Shown: positions 26,413 to 36,592, counted from the first letter of the stretch. The stretch: DNA of 64,000 nucleotides from Lacticaseibacillus brantae DSM 23927 (GCF_001436115.1 NZ_AYZQ01000001.1:620001-684000), one strand, 5' to 3'. Notes: generated by a model from the letters alone, not told the origin. Translations and numbers: made by a program.

Positions 26413-27849
26413 TTAACCGACGCTACCTTCCATTTCGAGGCCAATCAAACGATTCAGTTCGACCGCATATTCCATCGGGAGTTCTTTGGTAAAGGGTTCA
26501 ACAAACCCCATGATAATCATTTCAGTGGCCTTAGCTTCAGAAATTCCGCGGCTCATCAAATAATACAGTTGGTCTTCTGAGACTTTGGACACCTTGGCTT
26601 CATGCTCCATGGAAACTTCGGCGTTATGAATTTCGTTGTAAGGAATGGTATCGGATTTACTCAGTTCATCCATCAGAATCGTATCACACTCCACATGGGC
26701 AAACGCACCGCGCGCATTTTTCCCAAAGCGGACCGTCCCGCGATAATCCACGCGGCCGCCGTCTTTAGCGATTGACTTAGAAACAATGGAGCTGCTGGTA
26801 TCTGGCGCATTATGAATCATCCGCGCGCCATTGTCTTGATCGACGCCACTACCGGCGACAGCAATGGACAACATTGTTCCATGCGCCCCCCGGCCATCTA
26901 AATAGACGCTTGGATATTTCATCGTCGTCTTACTCCCCAAGTTCCCATCCACCCACTCCATGGTGGCATTTTCGAGGGCCTGAGCGCGTTTGGTTTCTAA
27001 ACTGAACACATTCTTCGACCAGTTTTGAATCGTTGTGTAGCGGCAATAAGCGTCCTTTTTGACGAAGACTTCCACCACAGCGGCATGAAGGCTGTCGCTA
27101 GAATATGATGGCGCGGTACAGCCTTCAACATAATTCACCTTAGCCCCGGGTTCGACGATAATCAGCGTCCGTTCGAACTGGCCAGTGTTTTCAGCATTGA
27201 TCCGGAAATATGCCTGAATGGGCACCTCTGTTTGCACGCCTTTAGGCACGTAGATGAAACTGCCACCGGACCAGACGGCCCCATTGAGGGCGGCAAACTT
27301 GTTGTCACTCGGTTTGACCAATTGACCGAAGTATTCTTTAACGATGTCAGGATATTCTTTCAGTGCGGTATCCATATCAGTGAAAATAATCCCGAGCTTC
27401 TCAAATTCTTCGCGCATGTTATGATAGACCACTTCAGATTCATATTGCGCACTGGCACCGGCCAGATATTTCCGTTCAGCTTGTGGCACCCCTAAGCGTT
27501 CAAAAGTGTTCTTAATGGTTTCTGGGACGTCATCCCAGTTGCGATACTGCTTGTCAGTCGCCTTTTGGTAATACAACATGTCATCCAAATCGAGGTCTGA
27601 TAAGTCTGGCCCGAAATCTGGCATCGCTAACTTCTGATAGGTAGCAAAAGCCTGCAACCGATAGTTGAGCATCCATTCGGGCTCACCTTTTTCCGCTGAT
27701 ATTGCGCGGACGGTGGCCTCAGTTAACCCACGGCCCGTCGAATAGACTGGCGTCACATTGTCTTTAAAGTCCCCTGGTGCAACTTCATCAAGGAAATCGA
27801 CGCTTGCAGCTACTGTTTCATTATTTTTAGTATTCTTCGTCTCGGTCAT
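26413..27849 (-). CDS. sufB: Fe-S cluster assembly scaffold protein SufB
   Basis: SufB (478 aa) forms the SufBCD scaffold on which Fe-S clusters are built. The C-terminal beta-helix portion contains [20 protein letters not shown], and the conserved histidine and glutamate pairs occur in [14 protein letters not shown] and [18 protein letters not shown] used ATG 27849, preceded by AAAGGAG at 9 bases; the longer in-frame extension to 27954 overlaps sufU and is not coding. The start overlaps the sufU end by 23 bases. It is last in the sufCDSUB operon. Confidence 0.96.
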   Translation of the reverse strand: MTETKNTKNNETVAASVDFLDEVAPGDFKDNVTPVYSTGRGLTEATVRAISAEKGEPEWMLNYRLQAFATYQKLAMPDFGPDLSDLDLDDMLYYQKATDKQYRNWDDVPETIKNTFERLGVPQAERKYLAGASAQYESEVVYHNMREEFEKLGIIFTDMDTALKEYPDIVKEYFGQLVKPSDNKFAALNGAVWSGGSFIYVPKGVQTEVPIQAYFRINAENTGQFERTLIIVEPGAKVNYVEGCTAPSYSSDSLHAAVVEVFVKKDAYCRYTTIQNWSKNVFSLETKRAQALENATMEWVDGNLGSKTTMKYPSVYLDGRGAHGTMLSIAVAGSGVDQDNGARMIHNAPDTSSSIVSKSIAKDGGRVDYRGTVRFGKNARGAFAHVECDTILMDELSKSDTIPYNEIHNAEVSMEHEAKVSKVSEDQLYYLMSRGISEAKATEMIIMGFVEPFTKELPMEYAVELNRLIGLEMEGSVG

Positions 27850-28282
27850 GAGGTTCTCCTTTCGCGAGTGCCTGACTCGCAGCTTTCCAAGCCAAGGTGG
27901 CACATTTAATCCGGGCTGGGAATTGGTGGACACCCGCAAAAATGGCGGCGTCACCTAACTGTGAGTGGGCACGGGCGTCACCATCAAGCATCAGGTCTGA
28001 AAACGCCTGAACGAGCTGTTCAACCTGAGTAACAGACCGGTGAAGAATTTGATCCGTCATCAAGCTGGCGCTCGCTTTTGAAATGGTACAACCTTCACCA
28101 TGGTAGGCGACCCCAGTCACGGTCCCGTTCTCAACCGCTAATTGTAGGGTGAGTACGTCGCCGCAGCTCGGATTTTTAAGTGTGATTTCATTGGTGGCAT
28201 CAACCAAGTGACCCTCATTATGCGGTTTATTCGCCGCTTCAAGAATGACCTGTCGATACAATTGATCTAGACGTTCACTCAT
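27827..28282 (-). CDS. sufU: Zinc-dependent sulfurtransferase SufU
   Basis: SufU (151 aa) takes sulfur from SufS. The three zinc-binding cysteines are seen in [24 protein letters not shown] and [10 protein letters not shown]. The longer spacing between the second and third cysteines marks SufU rather than the IscU scaffold. I used ATG 28282 (AAGGAGG upstream), which overlaps the last codons of sufS by 8 bases. Confidence 0.94.
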   Translation of the reverse strand: MSERLDQLYRQVILEAANKPHNEGHLVDATNEITLKNPSCGDVLTLQLAVENGTVTGVAYHGEGCTISKASASLMTDQILHRSVTQVEQLVQAFSDLMLDGDARAHSQLGDAAIFAGVHQFPARIKCATLAWKAASQALAKGEPHDRDEEY

Positions 28283-29465
28283 TGAAGAACCTCCTTGCGG
28301 CTTCGACACCAGCGACTAGGCGGTCGATATCCGCTTCATCTGTGTACAGACCTACACTGGCGCGCACGGTTGCTGGAATCTTCAGTTGCAGCATCAGCGG
28401 CTGGGCACAATGGTGGCCGGCGCGGACAGCAATATTCTGTTCATCTAAGAATGTTGCTAAATCGTGCGGATGAACGCCTGCTAAATTAAAACTGACAGCA
28501 CCCACCGAATCGTCGTCACCATACAGTGTTACGCCAATGATGGCTGCCAATCCCCGGCGCAATCGCAAGAGCATTTGCTGTTCCTGCTGCTGGCGGGTGT
28601 CCCAATCTATGCTTGTCACATAGGTCAAGGCTGCCCCAAGACCAATCACCCCGGCAATATTGGGCGTGCCAGCTTCAAATTTCAAAGGTACTGGCGCCCA
28701 GGTACTCTCATCGATGCTCACTTGGTCAATCATTTCACCACCGAATTGAAGCGGTAGCATCTGCTCTAATAGCTGCGTTCGCCCGACTAACACGCCAATG
28801 CCCGTTGGCCCGTAGACTTTATGCCCCGAAAAAGCATAGAAGTCAGCCTTTAAATCCGCAATCTTCACAGGCAAATGTGGCACCGCTTGGGCCCCATCAA
28901 CCACGAGATAGCCACCGACTGCGTGCACTGCATCAGCAATTGTGCGAATGTCGCGCAGTGCGCCTGTGACATTGGTCACATGCGCTAAAGCCACCAGCTT
29001 CGTTTTGGGTGTAATCGTCGCTAAAACATCGGCCAGGGCCACATCGCCATTCTCTCGCGCACGGATGACCTTAAACGTCGCACCAGTGCGCTGGGCCAAC
29101 TGTTGCCACGGAATGAAATTACTATGGTGTTCAGCAACAGTCGTCACAATCTCACCGTCACCAACCACCAACGGGCCAAAAGAAGTCGCAACTAAATTTA
29201 AGCTTTCAGTCGTGCCGCGGGTAAAGACCACATTGTGGGCCGCAACGCCAACAAAATCAGCGACTTGCTGGCGCACCGTTTCAAATTTTTCTGTGGTTGC
29301 ATAGGCCAGCTGATAAAGGCCCCGGTGAACATTGGCATTGTCATTCACATAATAGGCCGTCAACCGATCAATCACCGCTTGCGGTTTTTGGGCCGTGGCC
29401 GCGGAATCGAGATAAGTTAATTCAGGATGGGCAGCAAAGAACGGAAAATCACTTTTCCAGGCCAT
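28275..29465 (-). CDS. sufS: Cysteine desulfurase SufS
   Basis: SufS (396 aa) is the group II PLP cysteine desulfurase that supplies sulfur for Fe-S clusters through SufU. The PLP lysine lies in YAFSGHKVYGPTGIG and the active cysteine in RAGHHCAQPLM. The start MAWKSDFPFFAAHPELTYLD is typical. It overlaps sufD by 17 bases and sufU by 8, so the operon is translationally coupled. It is distinct from the IscS-type gene next to thiI. Confidence 0.95.
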   Translation of the reverse strand: MAWKSDFPFFAAHPELTYLDSAATAQKPQAVIDRLTAYYVNDNANVHRGLYQLAYATTEKFETVRQQVADFVGVAAHNVVFTRGTTESLNLVATSFGPLVVGDGEIVTTVAEHHSNFIPWQQLAQRTGATFKVIRARENGDVALADVLATITPKTKLVALAHVTNVTGALRDIRTIADAVHAVGGYLVVDGAQAVPHLPVKIADLKADFYAFSGHKVYGPTGIGVLVGRTQLLEQMLPLQFGGEMIDQVSIDESTWAPVPLKFEAGTPNIAGVIGLGAALTYVTSIDWDTRQQQEQQMLLRLRRGLAAIIGVTLYGDDDSVGAVSFNLAGVHPHDLATFLDEQNIAVRAGHHCAQPLMLQLKIPATVRASVGLYTDEADIDRLVAGVEAARRFFNE

Positions 29466-30414
29466 TTAATAACGTCCTTTCAATTTGGGCAAACAGGTCT
29501 TGACGTAACTCGCCGTCAATGCCAACTAAACCAGCATCAAGGAACCCGCGAATGACCATGCGCTGAGCTTGCGCTTTTGGTAACCCCCGGCTCATCAAGT
29601 AATACAACTGGTTGGCATCGACGCGAGCGACTGAAGCCGCGTGGCCGGCTGTCACATCGTTTTCATCAATCAGTAACAAGGGGTTGGCATCGCCACGGGC
29701 ACCGTCTGATAACATCAAAACCCGATTCTCTTGCTGGTTATCACTACCGCGCGCGCCTTGAACAATATGGCCAATCCCATTGAAAATCAAATGAGCGCTA
29801 TCGGTGATGACCCCCCGCTGATTAATGTGTCCGACTGTCTTCTGGCCGATATTTTCGATTTGAGTTGTGTAGCCAAAATGCTGTTTGCCGGCTGCAAGTG
29901 CCCCGACATTCACCGTAGCTTTCGCAAACCGGCCTAACAAATTGGTTTGCAGCAAACCAAAACCAGCGCTCTGATTAAATCCAGCAACTGTCCAATCCAG
30001 CGTCGCGTGTTCACCAACGTTGGCCACGCGGTCAATGACCGCCACTTGTGAATGAAATTGATCATCATTGATATAGGTCACCTGGGCATTGGCCCCAACA
30101 TTCAAAATTACTAACAGACCGAGACTCTCACCTTGACTATGCCAGTGCTCCATAATAGTGACAACCGCATTATCGGCGACATCAACGACTAAAGCCCCGC
30201 CGCCATTACCACTAATCGACACCATTTCAAGATTTGCCGGCACAGCAATTCTGCTAATCGGTTGGTCTACCAGCAACCAGTTTTCCAATTCATTCTGGCC
30301 GGCGTATTGCCCAGATTGAAGTGGCAAAGTCGCCGGTGTAACGGTAATTGCGCCGCCAACTGTTTTGGTTTTTGTATAACGTTGATAGGGAATTTTGGGT
30401 AAATTAGGCCACAT
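29449..30414 (-). CDS. sufD: Fe-S cluster assembly protein SufD (short form)
   Basis: SufD pairs with SufB and SufC. This product is 321 aa, about 100 residues shorter than the usual SufD; the missing part is mainly the N-terminal helical region. The beta-helix core and the C-terminus (LLLIDENDVTAGHAASVARV and [19 protein letters not shown]) are clear, with the conserved histidine in AGHAAS. Short SufD proteins are seen in other lactobacilli, so this is not necessarily a truncation. It is separated from sufC by one base. Confidence 0.9.
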   Translation of the reverse strand: MWPNLPKIPYQRYTKTKTVGGAITVTPATLPLQSGQYAGQNELENWLLVDQPISRIAVPANLEMVSISGNGGGALVVDVADNAVVTIMEHWHSQGESLGLLVILNVGANAQVTYINDDQFHSQVAVIDRVANVGEHATLDWTVAGFNQSAGFGLLQTNLLGRFAKATVNVGALAAGKQHFGYTTQIENIGQKTVGHINQRGVITDSAHLIFNGIGHIVQGARGSDNQQENRVLMLSDGARGDANPLLLIDENDVTAGHAASVARVDANQLYYLMSRGLPKAQAQRMVIRGFLDAGLVGIDGELRQDLFAQIERTLLNGLEK

Positions 30415-30415
30415 A

Positions 30416-31171
30416 CTATGCTTCCCCCAGATGTTCGTAGCCCGTCTTTTCCAATTCTAAGGCTAATTCAGGGCCACCAGTTTCAATAATGTGGCCACCC
30501 TTCATCACATGGACCACATCAGGAACGATGTAATCGAGTAAACGCTGATAGTGGGTAATAATCAGGCTCGCAAAATTCTCCCCGCGCATCAAATTAACGC
30601 CTTTGGCCACAATCCGCAGGGCATCAATATCTAGGCCGGAGTCGATTTCATCGAGTAAGGCAAAACTTGGTTGAATCATCATCAGTTGAAGAATTTCATT
30701 GCGCTTTTTCTCCCCACCGGAAAAGCCTTGATTCAAATAGCGGTCAGCCATATCTGTCGGCATTTCCAAGGTCGCCATTGTCTCATCGAGGGCGTTGAGA
30801 AAACTCATGATTGGCATCGGATCATCTTCTGGCCGCCGGGCGTTGATGGCTGCGCGAATAAATTCTGCGTTGGTCACCCCAGCAATCTCAGACGGATATT
30901 GCATCCCTAAGAACAAGCCAGCGCGGGCCCGTTCATCCACTGGCAAATTGAGAATACTTTGGCCATCGATTTGAATATCCCCTTGGGTCACCTCGTAGGC
31001 AGGATTGCCCATGATTGTTTCCTCAAGTGTCGACTTCCCAGTTCCATTGGGGCCCATGATGGCGTGCACTTCACCGGTGTTAATCGTGAGGTTCACCCCA
31101 TTGAGAATTTCTGGATGTTTTGGTTCGGCTTTGATTTTAACGTGAAGATCTTCGATTGTTAGGGTCTGCAT
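30416..31171 (-). CDS. sufC: Fe-S cluster assembly ATPase SufC
   Basis: SufC (251 aa) is the ABC-type ATPase of the SufBCD complex. Walker A GPNGTGKST is near residue 40, the signature FSGGEKKRNEI near 149 and Walker B FALLDEIDSGLD near 168. It is the first gene of the operon. GAGG lies upstream of ATG 31171, and a TATAAT-like element at 31204-31209 on the minus strand may mark the promoter. Confidence 0.96.
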   Translation of the reverse strand: MQTLTIEDLHVKIKAEPKHPEILNGVNLTINTGEVHAIMGPNGTGKSTLEETIMGNPAYEVTQGDIQIDGQSILNLPVDERARAGLFLGMQYPSEIAGVTNAEFIRAAINARRPEDDPMPIMSFLNALDETMATLEMPTDMADRYLNQGFSGGEKKRNEILQLMMIQPSFALLDEIDSGLDIDALRIVAKGVNLMRGENFASLIITHYQRLLDYIVPDVVHVMKGGHIIETGGPELALELEKTGYEHLGEA

Positions 31172-31328
31172 TTTATGGCCTCACTTTGTGTTTTAAATAA
31201 CAAATTATACGTTCATTGTACGGCAGAAGTACACGGCAAGCAACGACCACTCAACCCAACAGCCACGCTGACTTTGGCAATCTAGCTGCGAGTGCTACAA
31301 TAAGACCACATCAATCAAAGGAGCCAAA

Positions 31329-32033
31329 ATGATGAAAACAATTGGATTGGCCGGCAATCAACTGACAACCGGCGCAGACGTTTTTCATGGCAACCCTGTG
31401 AGTTACATTTTTCAGAATTATTTGGACAGTTTGACTAATACCAGCGCGATGCCCATCATTCTCCCCATCCAAAGCCCGGCCTATGCCGAAGCCGCTATTG
31501 AGAAAGTCGATAGTTTGATTCTCGTCGGCGGCCAAGACGTCTCACCTCAACTTTATGAGCAAGCACCTGATCAGCATCTTGGTCTCACCTATTTACCACG
31601 CGATCAATGGGAAATCGCCCTCATCAACGCCGCAATCGCTCAAAATAAGCCGGTGCTTGGTATCTGCCGTGGCCTACAGATCATCAATGTGGCCTTGGGA
31701 GGTAGTTTGTATCAAGATTTGAGTTTAATTCCAACAACTTTGAAACATTCACAAGATCCCACCCCTGAATGGATTGCGACTCACCAAGTGACCGTCGCCG
31801 AAAGTTTTCTCCGGCCGTTGCTGGGTGAGAACGTTTGGGTCAATTCTTACCATCATCAAGCCGTTGACCGTTTAGCTGATGGCTTAAAGCCTGCCGCAGT
31901 GGCCACTGATGGTGTACTGGAAGCCTTTGAAAGTGCAATTCACCCCGTTTATGCGGTCCAATGGCATCCCGAGATGATGGCCGCGCACTCCCCCAATATG
32001 CAAGCGCTCATCAACTGGTTTGCTGAACAATAA
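31329..32033 (+). CDS. Gamma-glutamyl-gamma-aminobutyrate hydrolase family (class I GATase-like)
   Basis: The 234-aa protein has the glutamine-amidotransferase-like fold of PuuD. The nucleophile elbow GICRGLQIINVALGG holds the cysteine, and the WHPE motif near residue 215 supplies His and Glu. Family members cleave gamma-glutamyl bonds of small amines. There is no synthase domain or partner next to it. AAAGGAG precedes ATGATG at 31329. The role is unclear; peptide or polyamine catabolism is typical. Confidence 0.85.
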   Translation: MMKTIGLAGNQLTTGADVFHGNPVSYIFQNYLDSLTNTSAMPIILPIQSPAYAEAAIEKVDSLILVGGQDVSPQLYEQAPDQHLGLTYLPRDQWEIALINAAIAQNKPVLGICRGLQIINVALGGSLYQDLSLIPTTLKHSQDPTPEWIATHQVTVAESFLRPLLGENVWVNSYHHQAVDRLADGLKPAAVATDGVLEAFESAIHPVYAVQWHPEMMAAHSPNMQALINWFAEQ

Positions 32034-32035
32034 CG

Positions 32036-32071
32036 AAAAAAACTCACGACATGATGTCGTGAGTTTTTTTG
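32036..32071. terminator. Bidirectional terminator between the GATase-like gene and metI
   Basis: A perfect stem AACTCACGACA / TGTCGTGAGTT with flanking A and T tracts lies between two convergent genes. Confidence 0.94.
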
Positions 32072-32085
32072 TGTGTTTGGCAGCA

Positions 32086-32772
32086 TTAGTGTTCGACTTT
32101 TTTCGCCCACCAGTCGCCGATGAATTGCACGATGAACACCATCAACAAAATGAAAACCAATGACACGAAGATGACATCGTATTGTGAACTATTGTACCCA
32201 ACAGCGATGGCTAAGTTCCCAAGACCACCAGCCCCGATTGCACCAGCCATAGCCGTTAAGCCGATCACCGAGATGATTGTCAGAACAGAGACACGGATTA
32301 ATTCGGGCAAACCTTCCCGCAAATACACGCGGAAGATAATCGCTAATGGCGAGCTGCCCATCGCTTGAGCTGCTTCGACAACCCCAGGATCAACTGTCAG
32401 AATCGCATTTTGGACCTGCCGGGCAAAGAATGGCGCTGTCCCGGCAACCAGTGGCACTAAGGCAGCCGTCGTTCCAATCCCGGTCCCAACCACAAGCCGC
32501 GTAAAGGGCTGAATGACAGCCAGCAAGATGATAAACGGAATCGCCCGAAAGATGTTAACCAACTTGTCCGTAATCCAATAAACCACGCGATTCGGCAACA
32601 ACCCATGTTCATCCGTCAATACCAGGAGCACACCGATGATGATTCCCAAAATGCCTGCGATTACCGTCGTCCAAAACGTCATGTACAACGTTTGAATGAC
32701 GGCGTTGACGACACCGTTGTCCCCATTCCAGATGGGACCAACGTTTGGGAAAAATTTTGCTAACCAACTCAT
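32086..32772 (-). CDS. metI: Methionine ABC transporter permease MetI/MetP
   Basis: The 228-aa permease has about five hydrophobic helices and the EAA-type loop [21 protein letters not shown] that contacts the ATPase. It carries methionine across the membrane with MetN and MetQ. Its start overlaps the metN stop (ATGA), with GAGGAGG inside the end of metN. The operon order metQ-metN-metI and the upstream Met T-box support the substrate. Confidence 0.93.
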   Translation of the reverse strand: MSWLAKFFPNVGPIWNGDNGVVNAVIQTLYMTFWTTVIAGILGIIIGVLLVLTDEHGLLPNRVVYWITDKLVNIFRAIPFIILLAVIQPFTRLVVGTGIGTTAALVPLVAGTAPFFARQVQNAILTVDPGVVEAAQAMGSSPLAIIFRVYLREGLPELIRVSVLTIISVIGLTAMAGAIGAGGLGNLAIAVGYNSSQYDVIFVSLVFILLMVFIVQFIGDWWAKKVEH

Positions 32773-33830
32773 TCGCCCACCTCCTCAGGATGAATCGCAG
32801 TAATCGTTACTTTTTCGCGTTTGAGATAGTCAAACGCGGCATCGAGTTGTTGTTCTTCACCACTCAGCACGACAATCAGATTTCCAAATGGGGTGCCTTG
32901 CAGAATTTGAATATCCCCAAAGAGGATATTGGCTTCCACTTGATAGTCGCGATACAAGGCGGCAATCAACGGATCATCGGTACTTTCACCCAGATAAGTC
33001 AGCCGCACCAGGCGTTGGTCTGGCCGCAGGTTCTGGACAGTTGGCTGTTTAACCACAGCGGCCAACGCGCTATCGAGTTGCAAGGTGGTCTCAATGAAAT
33101 CTTTCGTCAGCTGTTCTTTTGGATCAGCGAAGATGGTCACCAAATCCCCACGTTCGATGATTCGCCCCGCATCCATCACAGCCACGTGCTGACAAATTTG
33201 CTTGACGGCTTCCATTTCGTGGGTAATTAGCACAATGGTCAAACCTAGTTTCTCGTTCAATGATTTTAATAAATCAAGAATGGAGGCTGTCGTCTTTGGG
33301 TCCAAGGCACTAGTGGCTTCATCTGAAATCAAAATTTCAGGGTCACTCGCCAACGCGCGGGCAATCCCTACCCGCTGTTTTTGCCCCCCGGACAGTTGAG
33401 CCGGATACGCATTCGCGCGGTCACTCAAGCCGACCAAATCCAGCAATTCATCGACTTTGGCTTGAATCTCAGCCTTAGACTTGCCAGTCCCCAGGAGCGG
33501 AAACGCCACGTTTTGGGCAATCGTGCGACTGGCCATCAAATTGAAATGTTGAAAAATCATCCCGATGCGCTTGCGTTGATTGCGCAATTCTTTGGCGCCC
33601 AAGGACAGCATGTCTTGTCCCAACACGGTCACAGCACCGCTGGTAGGCCGCTGCAATAAGTTAATCGTCCGCACCAGGGTCGATTTCCCGGCCCCGGAGT
33701 ACCCGACAATCCCGTAAATGTCGCCCCGTTCAACGGTTAAATCAACATGATCAACGGCATGGACTTGGCGGCCGGCCTCATTAAACTCAACATCAACTTG
33801 TTTTAACGTTACTACTGGTTCTGCGGTCAT
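32769..33830 (-). CDS. metN: Methionine ABC transporter ATP-binding protein MetN
   Basis: MetN (353 aa) has Walker [10 protein letters not shown], signature [16 protein letters not shown], Walker [13 protein letters not shown] and a C-terminal NIL regulatory domain of about 80 residues ([16 protein letters not shown] then [10 protein letters not shown]) that senses methionine in homologues. I used ATG 33830, with AAGGTG upstream. It lies between metQ and metI. Confidence 0.94.
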   Translation of the reverse strand: MTAEPVVTLKQVDVEFNEAGRQVHAVDHVDLTVERGDIYGIVGYSGAGKSTLVRTINLLQRPTSGAVTVLGQDMLSLGAKELRNQRKRIGMIFQHFNLMASRTIAQNVAFPLLGTGKSKAEIQAKVDELLDLVGLSDRANAYPAQLSGGQKQRVGIARALASDPEILISDEATSALDPKTTASILDLLKSLNEKLGLTIVLITHEMEAVKQICQHVAVMDAGRIIERGDLVTIFADPKEQLTKDFIETTLQLDSALAAVVKQPTVQNLRPDQRLVRLTYLGESTDDPLIAALYRDYQVEANILFGDIQILQGTPFGNLIVVLSGEEQQLDAAFDYLKREKVTITAIHPEEVGE

Positions 33831-33849
33831 GAGCAACACCTTTCAGCGA

Positions 33850-34692
33850 CTAAAATTTGTAGTTCCATGCGGGTAATGTTGAGCCCTTATAAACTTTTTC
33901 GATTAACTTAGCTGTGGCATCAGTTTGATAAGCTTTGACAATCTTTTCGTAAGTCTTGTTCGACTTGTCAGCCGCTGTCTTAGCCGCAATGAAGTTCACC
34001 CAAGGCTTGGACTTGGCATCAATCTTTTCAACGGCAATCGCTTTGTCTGGGGTCAAACCGGCGCTGGCAGCGATATCGTTGTTAACGACGGAAGCAGCCA
34101 CGTCATCCAAACTCTTCGCCGTTTGGGTCGCATCAAGTTCAGTGATTTGCAAGTCTAACTTGTTTTCCGTGATGTCGCGTGTGGTTGGTGAAGCAACCTT
34201 CTTGAGCTTAATCAGGCCGTTTTCTTCCAGCAATTGCAATGCGCGGCCTTCGTTGGATGGATCGTTAGGCACAGAAACCTTGTCGCCCTTCTTCAAATCC
34301 TTCAGGGACTTAATCTTGTTGGAATAAGCACGCATTGGGCCGATGTAGGTGTCGCCAATCGCGGCAATCTTGGTGTCATGCTTCTTGTTCCAATTGTCCA
34401 AGAAATTGTGGTGTTGGAAGGCGTTCAATTGCAATTCGCCATTCTCAAGCGCTGTGTTTGGTTGGTTGTAGTCAGTGAATTCGACCAACTTGATGGTGAC
34501 ATTGTCTTTGGCCAACCGCTTTTGAACGTCGGTCCAAATTGGCTTGTCAGTGGTCATAATCCCCACTTTGATTGGATTGCTTTCAGTGCCAGCCTTACTG
34601 CTGGAGCTGGATTTCCCTGCGCCACATGCAACTAAAACAATCGCAGCTGCTGCCACAGCAGCTGATGCTAACAAACGCTTAAAACTCTTCAT
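33850..34692 (-). CDS. metQ: Methionine-binding lipoprotein MetQ (NlpA family)
   Basis: This 280-aa substrate-binding lipoprotein starts with a signal peptide and lipobox LVAC (Cys near residue 23), followed by a serine linker. The mature part holds the NlpA pattern KVGIMTTDKPIW, NAFQHHNFLDNW and TELDATQTAKSLDDV. TGGAGG precedes ATG 34692. It is the first gene of metQNI and lies directly behind a T-box. Related NlpA proteins bind D- or L-methionine. Confidence 0.93.
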   Translation of the reverse strand: MKSFKRLLASAAVAAAAIVLVACGAGKSSSSSKAGTESNPIKVGIMTTDKPIWTDVQKRLAKDNVTIKLVEFTDYNQPNTALENGELQLNAFQHHNFLDNWNKKHDTKIAAIGDTYIGPMRAYSNKIKSLKDLKKGDKVSVPNDPSNEGRALQLLEENGLIKLKKVASPTTRDITENKLDLQITELDATQTAKSLDDVAASVVNNDIAASAGLTPDKAIAVEKIDAKSKPWVNFIAAKTAADKSNKTYEKIVKAYQTDATAKLIEKVYKGSTLPAWNYKF

Positions 34693-34719
34693 AAATCATC
34701 CCTCCAAAATTTTTTCGAC

Positions 34720-34980
34720 AAAAAAACTCGCTCCTAACTGTGTTAGAAGCGAGTTGACTCGCGGTACCATTCTAAATTCGTGGCTACTTACATAGCACAC
34801 GCTTTGTAGCGGGAAAATCCCGCGTGCAAGATAATGGATGCCAGCCATCGCAACCTGACGTTCCCGCTCAGTTGCACCACTTGATGAGCCATGTTCATCG
34901 CCGCTTACCACCCCGTTCTCAACATTCCGGGTTCTCTGTACGGTCACACGTCGATTACTCTCTCATCCTGTTTCTTTGTC
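34720..34980 (-). promoter_or_regulatory. Methionine-specific T-box riboswitch upstream of metQNI
   Basis: On the minus strand the leader starts near 34975 with a long stem I (GATGAG pairing with CTCATC at its base). In the 3' side of stem I the specifier region reads GATGAACATGG, which offers ATG (Met) codons at 34896-34898 (followed by A) and 34890-34892. The conserved antiterminator stretch ATGGTACCGCGAG follows (34760-34773). The terminator CTCGCTTCTAAC / GTTAGGAGCGAG with seven T at 34721-34753 is the competing hairpin. Uncharged tRNA-Met would favour readthrough, matching the methionine transporter behind it. Confidence 0.9.
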
Positions 34981-35056
34981 GAATTGAATTGTTTTGATAA
35001 TAACCACTTTAGAAAATGATGTCAAGCAAAAAAATTTACGATTAGAAAATTCGCTC

Positions 35057-35347
35057 CTAGGCCGATTTGACAGTGACAACCCAATTATCACTTTGCTGAG
35101 CGGAATTTAATAAAGCTGGCGCCTCACTGGCGGCCGTGTTTACCGCGATAACCTCGCCAGTCACAGGACTTTCAAGATCGAGCACTGCTTTCTCTGCTTC
35201 AACTGCCATGAAAGTTTCCCCAACGGTCAAAGTTGTCCCTACCACTGGCAGGTCGACGAATTTGATAGCACCAAATTTTTCTTGTGCGTCAGCACTGAGG
35301 CCCAAAGTCACTTCTTTATCATCATTACGTTGCCAAAAGTCAGCCAT
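35057..35347 (-). CDS. GcvH-like lipoyl carrier protein
   Basis: The 96-aa protein is a shortened glycine-cleavage H protein, with the lipoyl attachment pattern VEAEKAVLDLESPVTGEV; Lys54 is the likely modified residue. Classical GcvH is about 125 aa. No gcvP or gcvT is nearby. In Firmicutes GcvH can also act as a relay for lipoate transfer to other complexes, so that role is more likely than glycine cleavage. It ends the rodA transcript (13-base gap). Confidence 0.82.
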   Translation of the reverse strand: MADFWQRNDDKEVTLGLSADAQEKFGAIKFVDLPVVGTTLTVGETFMAVEAEKAVLDLESPVTGEVIAVNTAASEAPALLNSAQQSDNWVVTVKSA

Positions 35348-35359
35348 CTGCGAAACCTC

Positions 35360-36553
35360 CTAGAAACTTTCTTGTTCTTGACTAAACATGTAACTGGTGT
35401 GGTGATAGCGCATCGAAAGCACCATGCCGACTGACAACATGTTGGCTAACAGAAATGATCCCCCCTGTGAAATAAACGGCAACGGAATCCCGGTCAACGG
35501 AAGGAGACCAATATTCATCCCAATGTTTTCAAACACGTGGAAGACAATCATCATCACCACACCTGAAGTGATGTAGGCATAGAATTCATTTTTTGTGTCG
35601 AAAATGACCCGAATCATTTGGTAAATCAACAAGAAATATAACAAAATGACAGCGGCCGAACCAATAAATCCAAAAGCTTCACCAATGACTGAAAAAATCA
35701 TATCTGATTCTTGAACGGGCACAACCACTTCCAAGTGATTGAAGCCTTTCCCAGTCATTTGACCAGAACCGATGGCCTTCATCGATTGCCACAATTGGAA
35801 ACTGTCACCGCTTGTTGCCCCTGAGGGATTCAGCCAGGAATCAATCCGGGCAAATTGATAGGCTTTAAAGCCGATCTTAGCGAGGATAGTGCGGCCCCAG
35901 GTTTGGGTGACCAGCAGAATTGCCATGCCGCCAATTGCGGCCCCCACGCCGGCAATCGGGACTAAAATTTTCCAAGTGATGCCTGATACCAAGATAACGC
36001 CGACAAAGATCGCCAGAAAGACCAAAGTGGTCCCAAAGTCGTTTTGAAGCATCATCAGCGCGGCAACGGGTAAGGTCCACAGAAGCATCCGGCCAATCAA
36101 CACCCAATCATTATGCGTGGTATGTTTGAACTTCGTATTATGTTGGGTGACAACCCGGCCAAGCATCAATATGTAAGCCGGTTTCATCACTTCTGAAGGT
36201 TGAAACGTAATTGGACCTAGTCGGAACCAACTCTTCGCCCCGGTACTGGCTGCCACTTGCCGATCATACAACACTAAGACGGCCAAGAGCAGGAAAATAC
36301 CGATACCATAGAGGATGGGTGCTAGTCGCCACAATTGTTCAGCATCAAACTGCAAAACAATGAAGATGCCGACCCCACCAATGACATACCACATCACTTG
36401 CATGATGACAGCCCGCACCGGCGAAGTCGAACCGTCATGCACGGTTGCCATATAAATGGCGCCCAAACCAATCAAAGCTAGCAGCATGACCGACAGGATA
36501 ATCCCGTAGTCGAGGCGATTCTGCGATGAATCATTAGTCATTTCTTTTGCCAA
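35360..36553 (-). CDS. rodA: SEDS-family peptidoglycan polymerase, RodA type
   Basis: The 397-aa protein has about ten membrane helices and the SEDS landmarks WFRLGPITFQPSEVMKPAY, LQNDFGTTLVFLAIF and GLLPLTGIPLPFISQGGS. SEDS proteins polymerise glycan strands from lipid II; the neighbourhood with mbl points to elongation rather than division. The start is TTG 36553 with AAAGGAG six bases upstream; the later ATG at 36541 is badly spaced. The family name FtsW/RodA is certain, RodA less so. Confidence 0.87.
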   Translation of the reverse strand: MAKEMTNDSSQNRLDYGIILSVMLLALIGLGAIYMATVHDGSTSPVRAVIMQVMWYVIGGVGIFIVLQFDAEQLWRLAPILYGIGIFLLLAVLVLYDRQVAASTGAKSWFRLGPITFQPSEVMKPAYILMLGRVVTQHNTKFKHTTHNDWVLIGRMLLWTLPVAALMMLQNDFGTTLVFLAIFVGVILVSGITWKILVPIAGVGAAIGGMAILLVTQTWGRTILAKIGFKAYQFARIDSWLNPSGATSGDSFQLWQSMKAIGSGQMTGKGFNHLEVVVPVQESDMIFSVIGEAFGFIGSAAVILLYFLLIYQMIRVIFDTKNEFYAYITSGVVMMIVFHVFENIGMNIGLLPLTGIPLPFISQGGSFLLANMLSVGMVLSMRYHHTSYMFSQEQESF

Positions 36554-36592
36554 TTGGGACTCCTTTCATAAATCCGCCTGTTGATGACACAA

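Noticed and set aside
31329-32033. The class I amidotransferase as the missing GatD partner of MurT
   Set aside because: Its sequence is PuuD-like, with GICRGLQIINVALGG, and the gene is ~20 kb from murT.
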